Below are positions 18,723-27,766 of a stretch of 44,986 nt of DNA, piece by piece. The notes under the pieces were generated by a model that did no database searches, had not been told where the DNA came from, and worked only from the letters and a program-made list of their open reading frames with translations. A program made the position numbers and the translations under genes. Source of the DNA: Pseudomonadales bacterium (GTDB taxonomy: Bacteria > Pseudomonadota > Gammaproteobacteria > Pseudomonadales > Ketobacteraceae); contig JAGUVW010000037.1 of the NCBI GenBank assembly GCA_020062665.1, forward strand, positions 1-44,986, written 5' to 3'. Positions within the stretch are counted from its first letter, which is position 1; every line of letters begins with the position of its first letter.

Positions 18723-21700
18723 ATGTCTAAATACTTCTCCTCTCTGGTCGAACAATCAATATCCAGAACCACTGAAGCAACATTAAGTCTTTTGGGGATC
18801 ACGAATCCTCAGTTGCGCGATCATTTGGGACAGCAAATGCGTTCTGAATGTGGTAAGCCCGGTTCATTCTTGTCGTCCCCGGTCTTTGAGCAGACATTTG
18901 GGTGGGAGGAAGCAAATGTAACCATGCGGGATCTTGCTGATCGCGAAAAACTTCTTAGTCCAGCAGTAATTGAAGCGCTAAACAATCCAGAGAAGAAGCG
19001 CTATCGGTTTGGATCAGATTGGAAACCCTTCACTCACCAGCTAGCGAGTTGGAAATCACTGCTGGAAAAGAAACACTCAATTGTAGTGACAAGCGGAACG
19101 GGGTCAGGAAAAACTGAGTGTTTTATGGTCCCAGTGCTAGAAGACCTGTACCAAGAGTATAGGTCTTGTGGCGAAAAGCCATTAGTAGGTGTTCGCGCAA
19201 TCTATTTATATCCTTTGAACGCACTAATTAATTCGCAGCGTGAGCGCCTGGATGCTTGGACACGTCGATTTGATAATGGAATTCGCTTTTGTTTGTACAA
19301 TGGTAAAACGGAAGAGAAGGCATCAAAGGTTGTAAGCAAACAAAGATTGTGCACGAATGAGATCCTTTCTCGTGAGTTGTTACGCAGGGAACCAGCTCCA
19401 ATCCTGGTGACGAATGGCACCATGTTAGAGTATATGATGGTGCGTCAGATAGATGCCCCTATCATTGACATATCGAGAAAGCAGAAATCTCTCCGTTGGA
19501 TAGTCCTTGATGAGGCACATTCTTATGTGGGGTCCCAGGCAGCAGAACTTTCATTGCAATTGAGACGTGTCATGCAAGCCTTTGGCGTGGGGCCAAAAGA
19601 CGTACGTTTCGTGGCGACCTCTGCAACTATTGCTGGAGAGGATGCTACCTCTCAGTTGAAACAGTTTTTGTCCGATTTATCTGGAGTACCCCAGGATCAG
19701 ATTGACGTGTGGGGTGGTAAGAGAATTGTTCCTAGTTTGCCTCCGTGCAATGAATATCAGGTACCGCTAGAAGAACTCGAATCTATGGGTTTTAGTGATC
19801 CTCAAGGTCAGAGCAATCTAGAAAGGTTCGAGGCGTTGGTACATTCCCCGGAAGCTAGAATGCTGCGAGATGCATTGGTTACCCACGCAAAACCAAGGCG
19901 AACAGATGAATTGGCTGAATTGCTGACTAAACGATTTAATCGGGTGTTCAGTGCCGATGAAGTGATGCGTTGGCTTGATCTCTGCACCGGGACGCAACCA
20001 TCCGATACAGAGCCATCGTTCCTCAAGGTGCGGTCACATTTTTTTCAGCGAACTACTCAAGGTCTGTGGTGTTGCTTCAATGAATCGTGCACAGAAAAAA
20101 ATGGAACTTCGTTGGAGAAAGGATGGCCATTTGGGAATGTTTATGTGGGGCATCGTCAAACGTGCGGTTGTGGATCTCCCGTATACGAAATGGTGTTTTG
20201 TCAGGAATGTAATGAGCCTCATTTGTTGGCCAGAGATAAAAATGGAAAGTTGGTACAGTGGGAATCTTATAGCGGTGATGAATTTTCGCTCCTTTCAGAA
20301 GGTGGTGGAAACGAAGATGAAGATGTTCCCGTTAACTTAGATGAAGAAAAGATGAAGCAGATTGAAGCGAGAAAGCCTCGTGTACTGTCTGCGTTGGCAA
20401 ACCACTCAACAAATGTTATCCACCTCGGTGTTAATCGAATCTCAGGTGAGTTCGACGAAGTTTCGGAGCAACGTATATACCTTGGTTTTCAGGATAGACA
20501 ATTGATCTGTTGTGCGTGTGCGTTCCATGGGCATGGAAATGTCCCATTCTATAGACGTGCCTTAGTGGGGGGGCCCTTCTATGTTATCAACGCAGTACCA
20601 ACAGTCTTAGAGTATTGCCCTGATTTTAGCGACGACGATGATAAAAATATTGCCATTGGATCTCAATCCTTGCCCGGTAGAGGGCGTCGATTAATTACAT
20701 TCACTGACAGTCGTCAGGGGACTGCTCGTATGGCCGTGAGTATGCAGCAAGAGGCAGAACGGAACAGGGTTAGGGGTATGCTATTGGATACCTTGAAGGA
20801 GGCCCAAGCAGCGCATTCAGATGTTGACATTCCAAATGCCCAAGTTGATATCGAGGCGCTTAAGCAGAAAGCAGAAGAAGCGAAAAAGGAAGCGCAAGAT
20901 TATCGTTCGTGGGGAATGCCACTTGAAGCTAAACAATCAGAAGAAAGGGCAGAAAGATTGTTTGACCGAGTAAAAGCGCTTTCAGGAGTTTCAGTCGCTA
21001 TACCAATGGTCAAAATGACATGGAAAGACGTTGTCGAAAAGTTAGCCCAAAAAGCAGATATTAAAGGACCAATGCTTACCTATAACAAATCCCATAAACA
21101 AGATGTTTTCGGTGAAAGCGATGGGCCATTGAAGCTTGCTGAGTTGCTTTTGCTTCGTGAGTTTAGACGCAGGCCAAAGCGACGAAACAGTCTAGAAACG
21201 CAAGGCATGGTAATGCTTCATTATCATGGCATGGATAAAGTCGAAAAGGCTCCGCCTGAATGGGAAAGGTACAAATTGTCATTGCAGGACTGGAAGGATT
21301 TTCTGAAAGTTGCAATGGATTTTTACGTGCGCGATGGCGGGTTTTTGCAAATGGAACTTGGCATGAGGCATTGGATCGGGAACAAATTTTCTACAAAGGA
21401 GCTGAGAAATCCCAATTCTCAAGAAGCTGATGAGATGCGAATCAAGAAGTGGCCTCAAATACGCGCCAATCATCACAATCAGCGGTTGGCAAAATTATTG
21501 TTATTAGGCGCAAAGCTTAATCCAAGTAATACTTTGCATGTTGACACAGTGAATGCGTGGCTTAGTGAAGCGTGGAAGTTTATCACTCGACCTGGTGGTG
21601 CATTAACAAGTGACGAAAATAGATTTTCTTTAAGGCGGGAGAATTTATTATTTTCGCTCGTGGGGAAGGCATATATTTGTCCAGTTACCAATAAGTTGAT

Positions 21701-24700
21701 TGATACTACCTTTAAGGGCTTTACACCGTATTTGCCTGAGCATGTAGACTTTTCAAGCTTGACTGAAGAGAAAATCGCTGAATATCAGTGCGTCGAAGTT
21801 GAGTGTCCTGAAATATGGAAAATGGATAGATCGCAATATGATTACGATCCCGGGTTAAGGCATATTCGGCACTTGGTCGAGAAAGACGAGCGCGTACAAA
21901 AATTGCGATCTCTAAATTTGTGGACCAATATAAATGATCGGGCCGTAGAGGGCGGATTTTATTATCGAACCGCTGAGCACTCCGCTCAACAGCCATCTGA
22001 CCGATTAGAAGACTACGAAGAGCAATTCAAGCAAGGAAAAATCAATGTATTGAACTGCTCAACCACTATGGAAATGGGAGTGGATATCGGCGGTATTTCG
22101 GCGGTGGTTATGAATAATGTACCGCCGCATCCAGCTAACTATTTGCAGAGGGCGGGCCGGGCCGGGCGGAGTAAAGAATCCAGAGCTATTTCTTATACCC
22201 TTTGCAAGAGCAATCCGCATGACCAATTGGTTTTCAGCAACCCTTTGTGGCCATTTGAAACGCGTATACCCGCTCCAGCTGTAGCATTAAATTCTGCTCG
22301 CTTAGTGCAGCGTCATATTAATGCGTTTCTGCTTACTATTTTCTGGAGAGAAGAGATCGGAGAAACGGCAACAGAAAGAACCTCCCTGAATACAAAATGG
22401 TTCTTTGATAATGAAGCGGGAGACTCCATTTGTGATAGGTTCTCTGTCTGGTTACAGCGGGCGGATCTGAGTGCGGATATATCCATTAAGGAACTGACTC
22501 GAGGAACGTCCCTTTCTACCGCTACAGCACTGAAGCTGAGATCTGAATCACGAAATATGATTCAGAATTTAAATGCGCGTTGGCTTGAGGAATATCAATA
22601 TTTGCAAGGTGAACTCATTAAAGCTAAGCCAAATGGCCCATATTTCGCGCGTATTACCCTTGAGCGAAAACGGCATTGCGAAGAATACCTTTTAAGGGAC
22701 TTGTCTGCTCGAAATTTTTTACCCGGATATGGATTTCCGACTGACGTAGTCACCTTCGACAATTTTACAATGGAAGACTACTTCCGTGAATTGAAGAGGG
22801 AAAAACAAGCTAGGGAGGATAACGTCTCTCGGTACAAAGGGCTTCCTTCTCGAAATTTGGCAATCGCGATTAGAGAATATGCTCCTGGGGCCGAGGTCGT
22901 GTTGGATGGGCGAGTATACCGATCTGCGGGTGTTTCTTTGCATTGGCATCAATTGCATTTTGAGAGTAAAGAAGCTCAGAAAATTGATCGAGCCTGGTGG
23001 TGTGGTTCGTGTGGTGAGATTGGTTATGAGGAAGGAGTTTCTAAAGCTCAAGAGTTGCAATGTACCAATCCCGACTGTTTGGCTCCGATTCCACAAGGCA
23101 ACATAAAGGATATTTTGAAGCCTGCCGGATTTGTTACCGACTCTTATGAGCCTGTGACCAATGATGTAACGCGCCAGAAATATATACCTGTTGAGTCTGC
23201 TCGAGTCATGGTGACAGGCCAGAGGCTGCCGCTGCCGAATCCCGCGTTGGGTTATATGACATATGGAGTAGATGGGAAAGTATTTCATCATAGCGCGGGG
23301 GAATTCGGGCATGGTTTTGCAATTTGTTTTACATGTGGGCGTGCAAGTTCTATGTATGGGCCAGGCGAGTATCCGCCCGATCTTATGCCAACTACCAATC
23401 ACTTTTCCCCAAGACCTCGAAAAGAAGATAAGGATCAACAAAATAAAAGATTACCTTGTCCAGGTTCAGAGAGCATAAGGCCGAACGTAAGTTTAGGTGT
23501 TGTCTCAACAACAGACGTTTTTGAGTTGGTGTTGAGAAATCCTGTCACAGGAGAATTCCTAGGTGCAAATACAAAGCACCAGAATTCCAAGAGCGTTGCG
23601 ATTACCTTGGCAGTTTCTTTGCGTTTTGCTTTGGCTGAGAGGCTGGGAATTTCTGCGTCGGAACTTGGTTATGCGGTCAAGCCATGGCGATTGCAAAGTG
23701 GCGAGGTGGTCAATGTAATCCAGTTGTTTGATTCGATTAGCGGAGGGGCTGGATTTGCCTCGAGTGCTCCCATTCACATAGAACAATTATTAATGAATAT
23801 GGTTGAGCAACTCCATTGTGAACATTGTGCTACTGCATGTAGTGAGTGTTTGCTCGATCCACATACGCGTCATGACCACGATGATTTGGATAGATTGAGT
23901 GCATTGCATTGGCTGGGGAATGATTTCCAGCACTATATTGGATTGCCTGAATCAGAAGTGTTGTTGCCTAGTGCTAAATACAGCGCAGGTACCTTAGAGG
24001 ACGTTTTAAGGAAACATGTAAATGGCGGGGCGTCGCGCCTTATTTTGTGGCTGAAAGGTGATAGTGAAGAATGGGATTTGGGATCCCACGTATTCAAACG
24101 TTCTGTGTTCGGTTATTTGGTACAAGATGAAGTAAAAGTTGATCTGATACTAAGTTCTGCTATCGATAGTGAAGATATACGTTCAGATCTCCATGGTCTT
24201 GAGGTGTTGGGAGCCAGGATATGCCAATCAACTGATAATGTTGATTCGCATATAGTCGCACAAGTTATTTCTGGCGATACCGTTCATACGTTTGCTTCGA
24301 GATCAAAGATTGCTTCTGTACCTGGGTCATTTTGGCTTAAATCGGATTGCATCGTCGTAGGTTCGAACCACGTGCCGCCAGCTGAAGTTGTGCAACTGGA
24401 TTGTTCTCCTAACATTCCGGCTGTGACGAGTGATATTAATTCTTATGAGCTTACTGACCAGGTAAACGGAAAGTTGTCTGAATTTGGAGTTAATTTGCTG
24501 GAGAAATTGCTGAGTGGTAGCGGTGTGCTGTCCGATTTGTTTGAAAGTGAATCTATAAAATCAATTGCTTATACAGACCGCTATCTACAGAGTCCGATGT
24601 CTGTATTGTTGCTTGGATCCGTGCTTTCTGGTTTGAAAAAGCATATTGATGGGAATTGTCCCGTGCAGATTATTACCCTTTTCAAGGACAAAACAAAAAT

Positions 24701-25055
24701 ACCTTCTCAGGTATTCCATGATTGGGCAGATGAATCTGGTTTCGAGAGCTTCGCCAGTAAATGGCTTAACAATCAATCTGGGCAAAGCTGCGATCTGAAG
24801 ATTGTTAAAGATTCTCGTGATATTCCGCATCATCGTGTTCTCGACATAGGTTTTAGTTCAGGAAGGTGTGCAAAAGTTAGGTTTGACCAAGGGGTTGGAT
24901 ACTGGAGAATTAAATATGGCTTGTCTGCAAATCGATATTTCGATTTTGGTCAGTCAGTTGATTATCAACTCGCTAAGGTAGCTGAGTCATATGAAGACGC
25001 ACGAGTCTATAACGGCGATTCTTGGACGACAGATATTGTTGTGGAAGTGCATTGA
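18723..25055 (+). CDS. druE: Druantia DruE, giant DEAH-type helicase with DUF1998
   Basis: A 2110-residue superfamily 2 helicase, the signature protein of Druantia anti-phage systems. Walker A SGTGSGKTE is at about 122-130, motif II LDEAHSY at about 260-266 and motif III ATSATI at about 298. Motif VI, QRAGRAGR, is at about 1140. A Cys-rich stretch at about 450-500 probably binds zinc. The C-terminal DUF1998 region has a four-Cys cluster (CEHCATACSEC) at about 1700-1712. About 390 residues follow, including YTDRYLQSPMSV, which may be a degenerate PLD-like domain. Ribosome site AGGA overlaps the druH stop. How DruE and DruH stop phage is not settled by the sequence. Confidence 0.9.
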   Translation: MSKYFSSLVEQSISRTTEATLSLLGITNPQLRDHLGQQMRSECGKPGSFLSSPVFEQTFGWEEANVTMRDLADREKLLSPAVIEALNNPEKKRYRFGSDWKPFTHQLASWKSLLEKKHSIVVTSGTGSGKTECFMVPVLEDLYQEYRSCGEKPLVGVRAIYLYPLNALINSQRERLDAWTRRFDNGIRFCLYNGKTEEKASKVVSKQRLCTNEILSRELLRREPAPILVTNGTMLEYMMVRQIDAPIIDISRKQKSLRWIVLDEAHSYVGSQAAELSLQLRRVMQAFGVGPKDVRFVATSATIAGEDATSQLKQFLSDLSGVPQDQIDVWGGKRIVPSLPPCNEYQVPLEELESMGFSDPQGQSNLERFEALVHSPEARMLRDALVTHAKPRRTDELAELLTKRFNRVFSADEVMRWLDLCTGTQPSDTEPSFLKVRSHFFQRTTQGLWCCFNESCTEKNGTSLEKGWPFGNVYVGHRQTCGCGSPVYEMVFCQECNEPHLLARDKNGKLVQWESYSGDEFSLLSEGGGNEDEDVPVNLDEEKMKQIEARKPRVLSALANHSTNVIHLGVNRISGEFDEVSEQRIYLGFQDRQLICCACAFHGHGNVPFYRRALVGGPFYVINAVPTVLEYCPDFSDDDDKNIAIGSQSLPGRGRRLITFTDSRQGTARMAVSMQQEAERNRVRGMLLDTLKEAQAAHSDVDIPNAQVDIEALKQKAEEAKKEAQDYRSWGMPLEAKQSEERAERLFDRVKALSGVSVAIPMVKMTWKDVVEKLAQKADIKGPMLTYNKSHKQDVFGESDGPLKLAELLLLREFRRRPKRRNSLETQGMVMLHYHGMDKVEKAPPEWERYKLSLQDWKDFLKVAMDFYVRDGGFLQMELGMRHWIGNKFSTKELRNPNSQEADEMRIKKWPQIRANHHNQRLAKLLLLGAKLNPSNTLHVDTVNAWLSEAWKFITRPGGALTSDENRFSLRRENLLFSLVGKAYICPVTNKLIDTTFKGFTPYLPEHVDFSSLTEEKIAEYQCVEVECPEIWKMDRSQYDYDPGLRHIRHLVEKDERVQKLRSLNLWTNINDRAVEGGFYYRTAEHSAQQPSDRLEDYEEQFKQGKINVLNCSTTMEMGVDIGGISAVVMNNVPPHPANYLQRAGRAGRSKESRAISYTLCKSNPHDQLVFSNPLWPFETRIPAPAVALNSARLVQRHINAFLLTIFWREEIGETATERTSLNTKWFFDNEAGDSICDRFSVWLQRADLSADISIKELTRGTSLSTATALKLRSESRNMIQNLNARWLEEYQYLQGELIKAKPNGPYFARITLERKRHCEEYLLRDLSARNFLPGYGFPTDVVTFDNFTMEDYFRELKREKQAREDNVSRYKGLPSRNLAIAIREYAPGAEVVLDGRVYRSAGVSLHWHQLHFESKEAQKIDRAWWCGSCGEIGYEEGVSKAQELQCTNPDCLAPIPQGNIKDILKPAGFVTDSYEPVTNDVTRQKYIPVESARVMVTGQRLPLPNPALGYMTYGVDGKVFHHSAGEFGHGFAICFTCGRASSMYGPGEYPPDLMPTTNHFSPRPRKEDKDQQNKRLPCPGSESIRPNVSLGVVSTTDVFELVLRNPVTGEFLGANTKHQNSKSVAITLAVSLRFALAERLGISASELGYAVKPWRLQSGEVVNVIQLFDSISGGAGFASSAPIHIEQLLMNMVEQLHCEHCATACSECLLDPHTRHDHDDLDRLSALHWLGNDFQHYIGLPESEVLLPSAKYSAGTLEDVLRKHVNGGASRLILWLKGDSEEWDLGSHVFKRSVFGYLVQDEVKVDLILSSAIDSEDIRSDLHGLEVLGARICQSTDNVDSHIVAQVISGDTVHTFASRSKIASVPGSFWLKSDCIVVGSNHVPPAEVVQLDCSPNIPAVTSDINSYELTDQVNGKLSEFGVNLLEKLLSGSGVLSDLFESESIKSIAYTDRYLQSPMSVLLLGSVLSGLKKHIDGNCPVQIITLFKDKTKIPSQVFHDWADESGFESFASKWLNNQSGQSCDLKIVKDSRDIPHHRVLDIGFSSGRCAKVRFDQGVGYWRIKYGLSANRYFDFGQSVDYQLAKVAESYEDARVYNGDSWTTDIVVEVH

Positions 25056-25277
25056 CGAACAGACGCTTTCGATCCGAAGCGGAGGTTCGAATTTGTAGGT
25101 TGAATGGGGTCATTTTCCCATTATAAAACGCTCACGATAACGTATTCGTTGCAATTGGAAACGTGATCGTCTATTTGCTGAAAGAGCTATGGTCGCCCTG
25201 AACCGATCGGCCTGAGTTTTAGTAAGCGTATCTATACAGTGACTAGCCCGAAATTACAATTCATGTGGATATAATCA

Positions 25278-25925
25278 ATGGAACACATAATATTAAACGT
25301 TGAAGATGTTGTTCCTGGCGATGTTCTTTTGTGTCGCGCGGACTCGCTAAGTTGCGAAATATCTGATGTAACTGGTTCAAAGTATGTGCACGCAGCAATT
25401 TGTATAGACGCAAATTTGGCTGCTGAAGCTAGCGGCCTTCGTGTAAAAGAGACAAAGATTGATAATTTACTTGCTACTTACGATCATGTTGCTGTCCTTC
25501 ATCAGCCAGATTGCTGGTCACCATCAAGAATAGAAAGGCTTCGGTCGTTCATTAAAGCCGCTATAGATAGAAAGGCTAAATTCAATTGCGAAGGAATTCG
25601 AAGCTTTGAAGAAAGCAAGCAATTGCATATTGAAAACGTAGTGACAAAGCTCAATGATTTTTTTGAAAATAATCGAGCTGGTTCTATTGTTGAGCGTGAA
25701 TCTTACTTCTGCTCGGAATTAGTAGCGGCTGCGCACTTTGCGGTCGGAATTATTGAGCCCAGTGCGGCAGTTGTTTACGACCCGTCGATCATGGTCCCGG
25801 GAGAATTTGCAAATAGCTTCACATATGGGATATTTGCAGGGTATCTGATTCCCTATAAAGGGTATCGAGTTCCAGAGGATGACGAGTTTAGATTTGCCGC
25901 AACAATTCATGAAATTTTCCCATAG
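25278..25925 (+). CDS. Permuted papain-like (YiiX/NlpC-P60 type) hydrolase
   Basis: A 215-residue protein with the features of circularly permuted NlpC/P60 enzymes: a PGDVLLCR opening strand, catalytic His38 in YVHAAIC, an acidic Glu in AAEAS at about 50, and a late catalytic Cys145 in YFCSELV. Such enzymes cleave amide or thioester bonds in peptides, cell-wall material or lipids. There is no signal peptide, so it acts in the cytoplasm. It stands alone, 222 bases after druE and 132 before the ABC-3C genes. It could be an effector or an unrelated cargo gene. Confidence 0.72.
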   Translation: MEHIILNVEDVVPGDVLLCRADSLSCEISDVTGSKYVHAAICIDANLAAEASGLRVKETKIDNLLATYDHVAVLHQPDCWSPSRIERLRSFIKAAIDRKAKFNCEGIRSFEESKQLHIENVVTKLNDFFENNRAGSIVERESYFCSELVAAAHFAVGIIEPSAAVVYDPSIMVPGEFANSFTYGIFAGYLIPYKGYRVPEDDEFRFAATIHEIFP

Positions 25926-25956
25926 AACAAAACAATGTGATTAACTTTCTGCCTTC

Positions 25957-25973
25957 AGCGGCGTGACGCCGCT
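25957..25973. repeat. Short GC-rich hairpin
   Basis: A perfect stem AGCGGCG / CGCCGCT with loop TGA, 32 bases after the preceding stop. There is no T-run behind it, so it is a weak terminator at best. It may mark the junction where the GC-rich ABC-3C segment begins. Confidence 0.4.
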
Positions 25974-26057
25974 ATGCGACGCCAGTTGTCACAACGTAAT
26001 TCCAACAAGAAGGTAGCATCGTCGATGGTGTGCCAATGCTAAGTAGCGATTGAACCG

Positions 26058-27281
26058 ATGACTGAAAAAGCCACAGACAAATTCTCTGCTGGTGAGCAAG
26101 GCTTGGGATACATCTATCAAGCGCGTCTCGCTCTACTGCAATTGCTCCAATTGCCAGAAGACACTGTCATTTTCCTGGAAAAGGACGACGACCTCGACTT
26201 CGTCGACGGCGACGGTGGCAAGTCTTTGGCATCACTCAAGCACAAGGCGATGGGTGATAAGCTGACCGACCTGTCGACGGATTTCTGGAAGTCCGTCAAC
26301 ATCTGGCTGGCTCGGTACAAGCGGGATGGCCGCGCCACTTCGAACCTGCGGTTCTTTCTGTTCACAACCGGCTCGGTGTCGAGCGCCTCGTTCCTAGCCC
26401 GTCTTCTCCCCGATCAGCCTGTCGCCTCCGGTGATGTGGCAACGTTGGCCGAACTGGCCGACGCCGCGCTTGCCGGATCGGAATCAAAGCTCATTGCGCC
26501 GATCGCCATGGCGTTCAACGAACTGAGCGATTCCGAGAAGCAGGATTTTCTCGAACGCATACTGATCCTCGATGGTAGCCCGCGCATCGGCGACATCCCG
26601 GCACTGATAAGGGACAAGCACATGCGAAGCATCCGGCGCGAGCACCGCGAGTTCGTTTTCGAGCGGCTGGAGGGCTGGTGGACCAACTCTGTGATCAATC
26701 AGTTGAGTGGCACTAAGGCAGAAGGGATTTTCGGCTATGAAGTCTCGGACAAGCTCTCGAACTTCGCCGAGGAATACAAGACGGACAACCTGCCTATCAC
26801 CTTCCGTGGAAAGGTGCCCACCGACGAAATCGACACTGATACCGACCCGCGCCTGTTCGTGGCGCAATTGCGCGAGATCGGCATTTCCTCCAATCGGATC
26901 AGGAACGCGATTCTGGACTACTACCGGGCATTTGAACAACGATCGGCCTGGGCACGCGAGAACCTGCTCGTGTTGGGAGAAGTCGAGGAATACGAAGATC
27001 GTCTCGCCGATGAATGGGGTCGTTATAAGGATGTCGCTTTCGAGAGGCTGACGGACGACAGCGCGGAGGAAGCACTGCGTGAAGCCGGCGTTAGCCTCTA
27101 CAACTGGGCGGAATTCGAGACTGGGAAGATCGAGTCACTACGCATTCGCGCACGGGTGTCGGAGCCCTATGTCCTTCGGGGTAGCTTCCACATCCTGGCG
27201 GATGCCACGCCCCAACCGAAGGTCCACTGGCATCCCAGATTTCTCGACCGCCTTGGCAAGGTGCTGGGGGTAGCCCCGTGA
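26058..27281 (+). CDS. ABC-3C system effector with nuclease-like N-terminus
   Basis: A 407-residue protein, the first gene of a three-gene ABC-3C (three-component ABC) conflict system. The N-terminus has GLGYIYQARLALLQLL, then E41, D43-D47 and SLASLKHK (Lys61, Lys63) and a TDxSxDFWKS segment. This spacing resembles the restriction-endonuclease-like fold of DUF4297-type proteins, suggesting DNA cleavage. The C-terminal half (from about 220, GYEVSDKLSNF) resembles the ABC-3C C-terminal partner domain that docks on the ATPase complex. The stop overlaps the GTG of the next gene. Start ATG 26058 lacks a clear ribosome site. GC content is visibly higher than in the Druantia genes. Confidence 0.78.
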   Translation: MTEKATDKFSAGEQGLGYIYQARLALLQLLQLPEDTVIFLEKDDDLDFVDGDGGKSLASLKHKAMGDKLTDLSTDFWKSVNIWLARYKRDGRATSNLRFFLFTTGSVSSASFLARLLPDQPVASGDVATLAELADAALAGSESKLIAPIAMAFNELSDSEKQDFLERILILDGSPRIGDIPALIRDKHMRSIRREHREFVFERLEGWWTNSVINQLSGTKAEGIFGYEVSDKLSNFAEEYKTDNLPITFRGKVPTDEIDTDTDPRLFVAQLREIGISSNRIRNAILDYYRAFEQRSAWARENLLVLGEVEEYEDRLADEWGRYKDVAFERLTDDSAEEALREAGVSLYNWAEFETGKIESLRIRARVSEPYVLRGSFHILADATPQPKVHWHPRFLDRLGKVLGVAP

Positions 27282-27766
27282 AGCGATGGGATCAGCGCCC
27301 CTTCGAGATTAGGAACTTGTTCAATCCAGCATTCTGCGGCTTGGTCTTATTCCGCGCCCTACACGGCTACGAGGAAGAAGACGCTCGCGGCATGCCATTC
27401 TCGCTGTCACTGCTTGTGCTGCCACTGTGCCTGCACAAGGATTCGCGCGAGGTAATTGCCGGCAGTCCACGCAGCTATCTGCTCAAAACCGCAGAGAAGA
27501 ACCAGCAGATGATGGTGGGCTTCACCGACCGGGTCACACAGATGCTACCGTGTGCCTTCGAGGGGTTCGGACTGCTGATGGAAAGGGGCTGCATCACAGT
27601 CACGGACGACGGTCGCATCCATACTGTAGCCAGGAAGGTACGCAAGACCGTCAATGGAACCGCCGAAACCGTTGCCTGCCAGAAAGTGGCGCGGATCGTC
27701 GGAAAGGAATTTGCACGCATCGCCGATCGGGCGACCGTTTACACGACTTTCGGGATTCGTCCATGA
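27278..27766 (+). CDS. ABC-3C system middle component
   Basis: A 162-residue protein of the size and position of the small middle component that bridges ATPase and effector in ABC-3C systems. It opens with FEIRNLFNPAFCGLVLFRAL and has PLCLHKDSRE, patterns typical of these proteins as I recall them. The GTG start overlaps the previous stop (GTGA) and its stop overlaps the ATG of the ATPase (ATGA), so the three genes are translationally coupled. Confidence 0.78.
   Translation: MKRWDQRPFEIRNLFNPAFCGLVLFRALHGYEEEDARGMPFSLSLLVLPLCLHKDSREVIAGSPRSYLLKTAEKNQQMMVGFTDRVTQMLPCAFEGFGLLMERGCITVTDDGRIHTVARKVRKTVNGTAETVACQKVARIVGKEFARIADRATVYTTFGIRP

Noticed and set aside
15417-25055. DISARM or BREX as identity of the large helicase locus
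   Set aside because: No DrmC-like PLD gene, methyltransferase or PglZ next to it; a two-gene DruH-DruE arrangement fits better.
25957-25973. Hairpin after the papain-like gene taken as terminator
   Set aside because: No T-run follows; kept only as a repeat.
27427-27762. N-terminal extension of the ABC-3C ATPase frame
   Set aside because: The region encodes the middle component in another frame; the ATGA overlap at 27763 gives a natural start.
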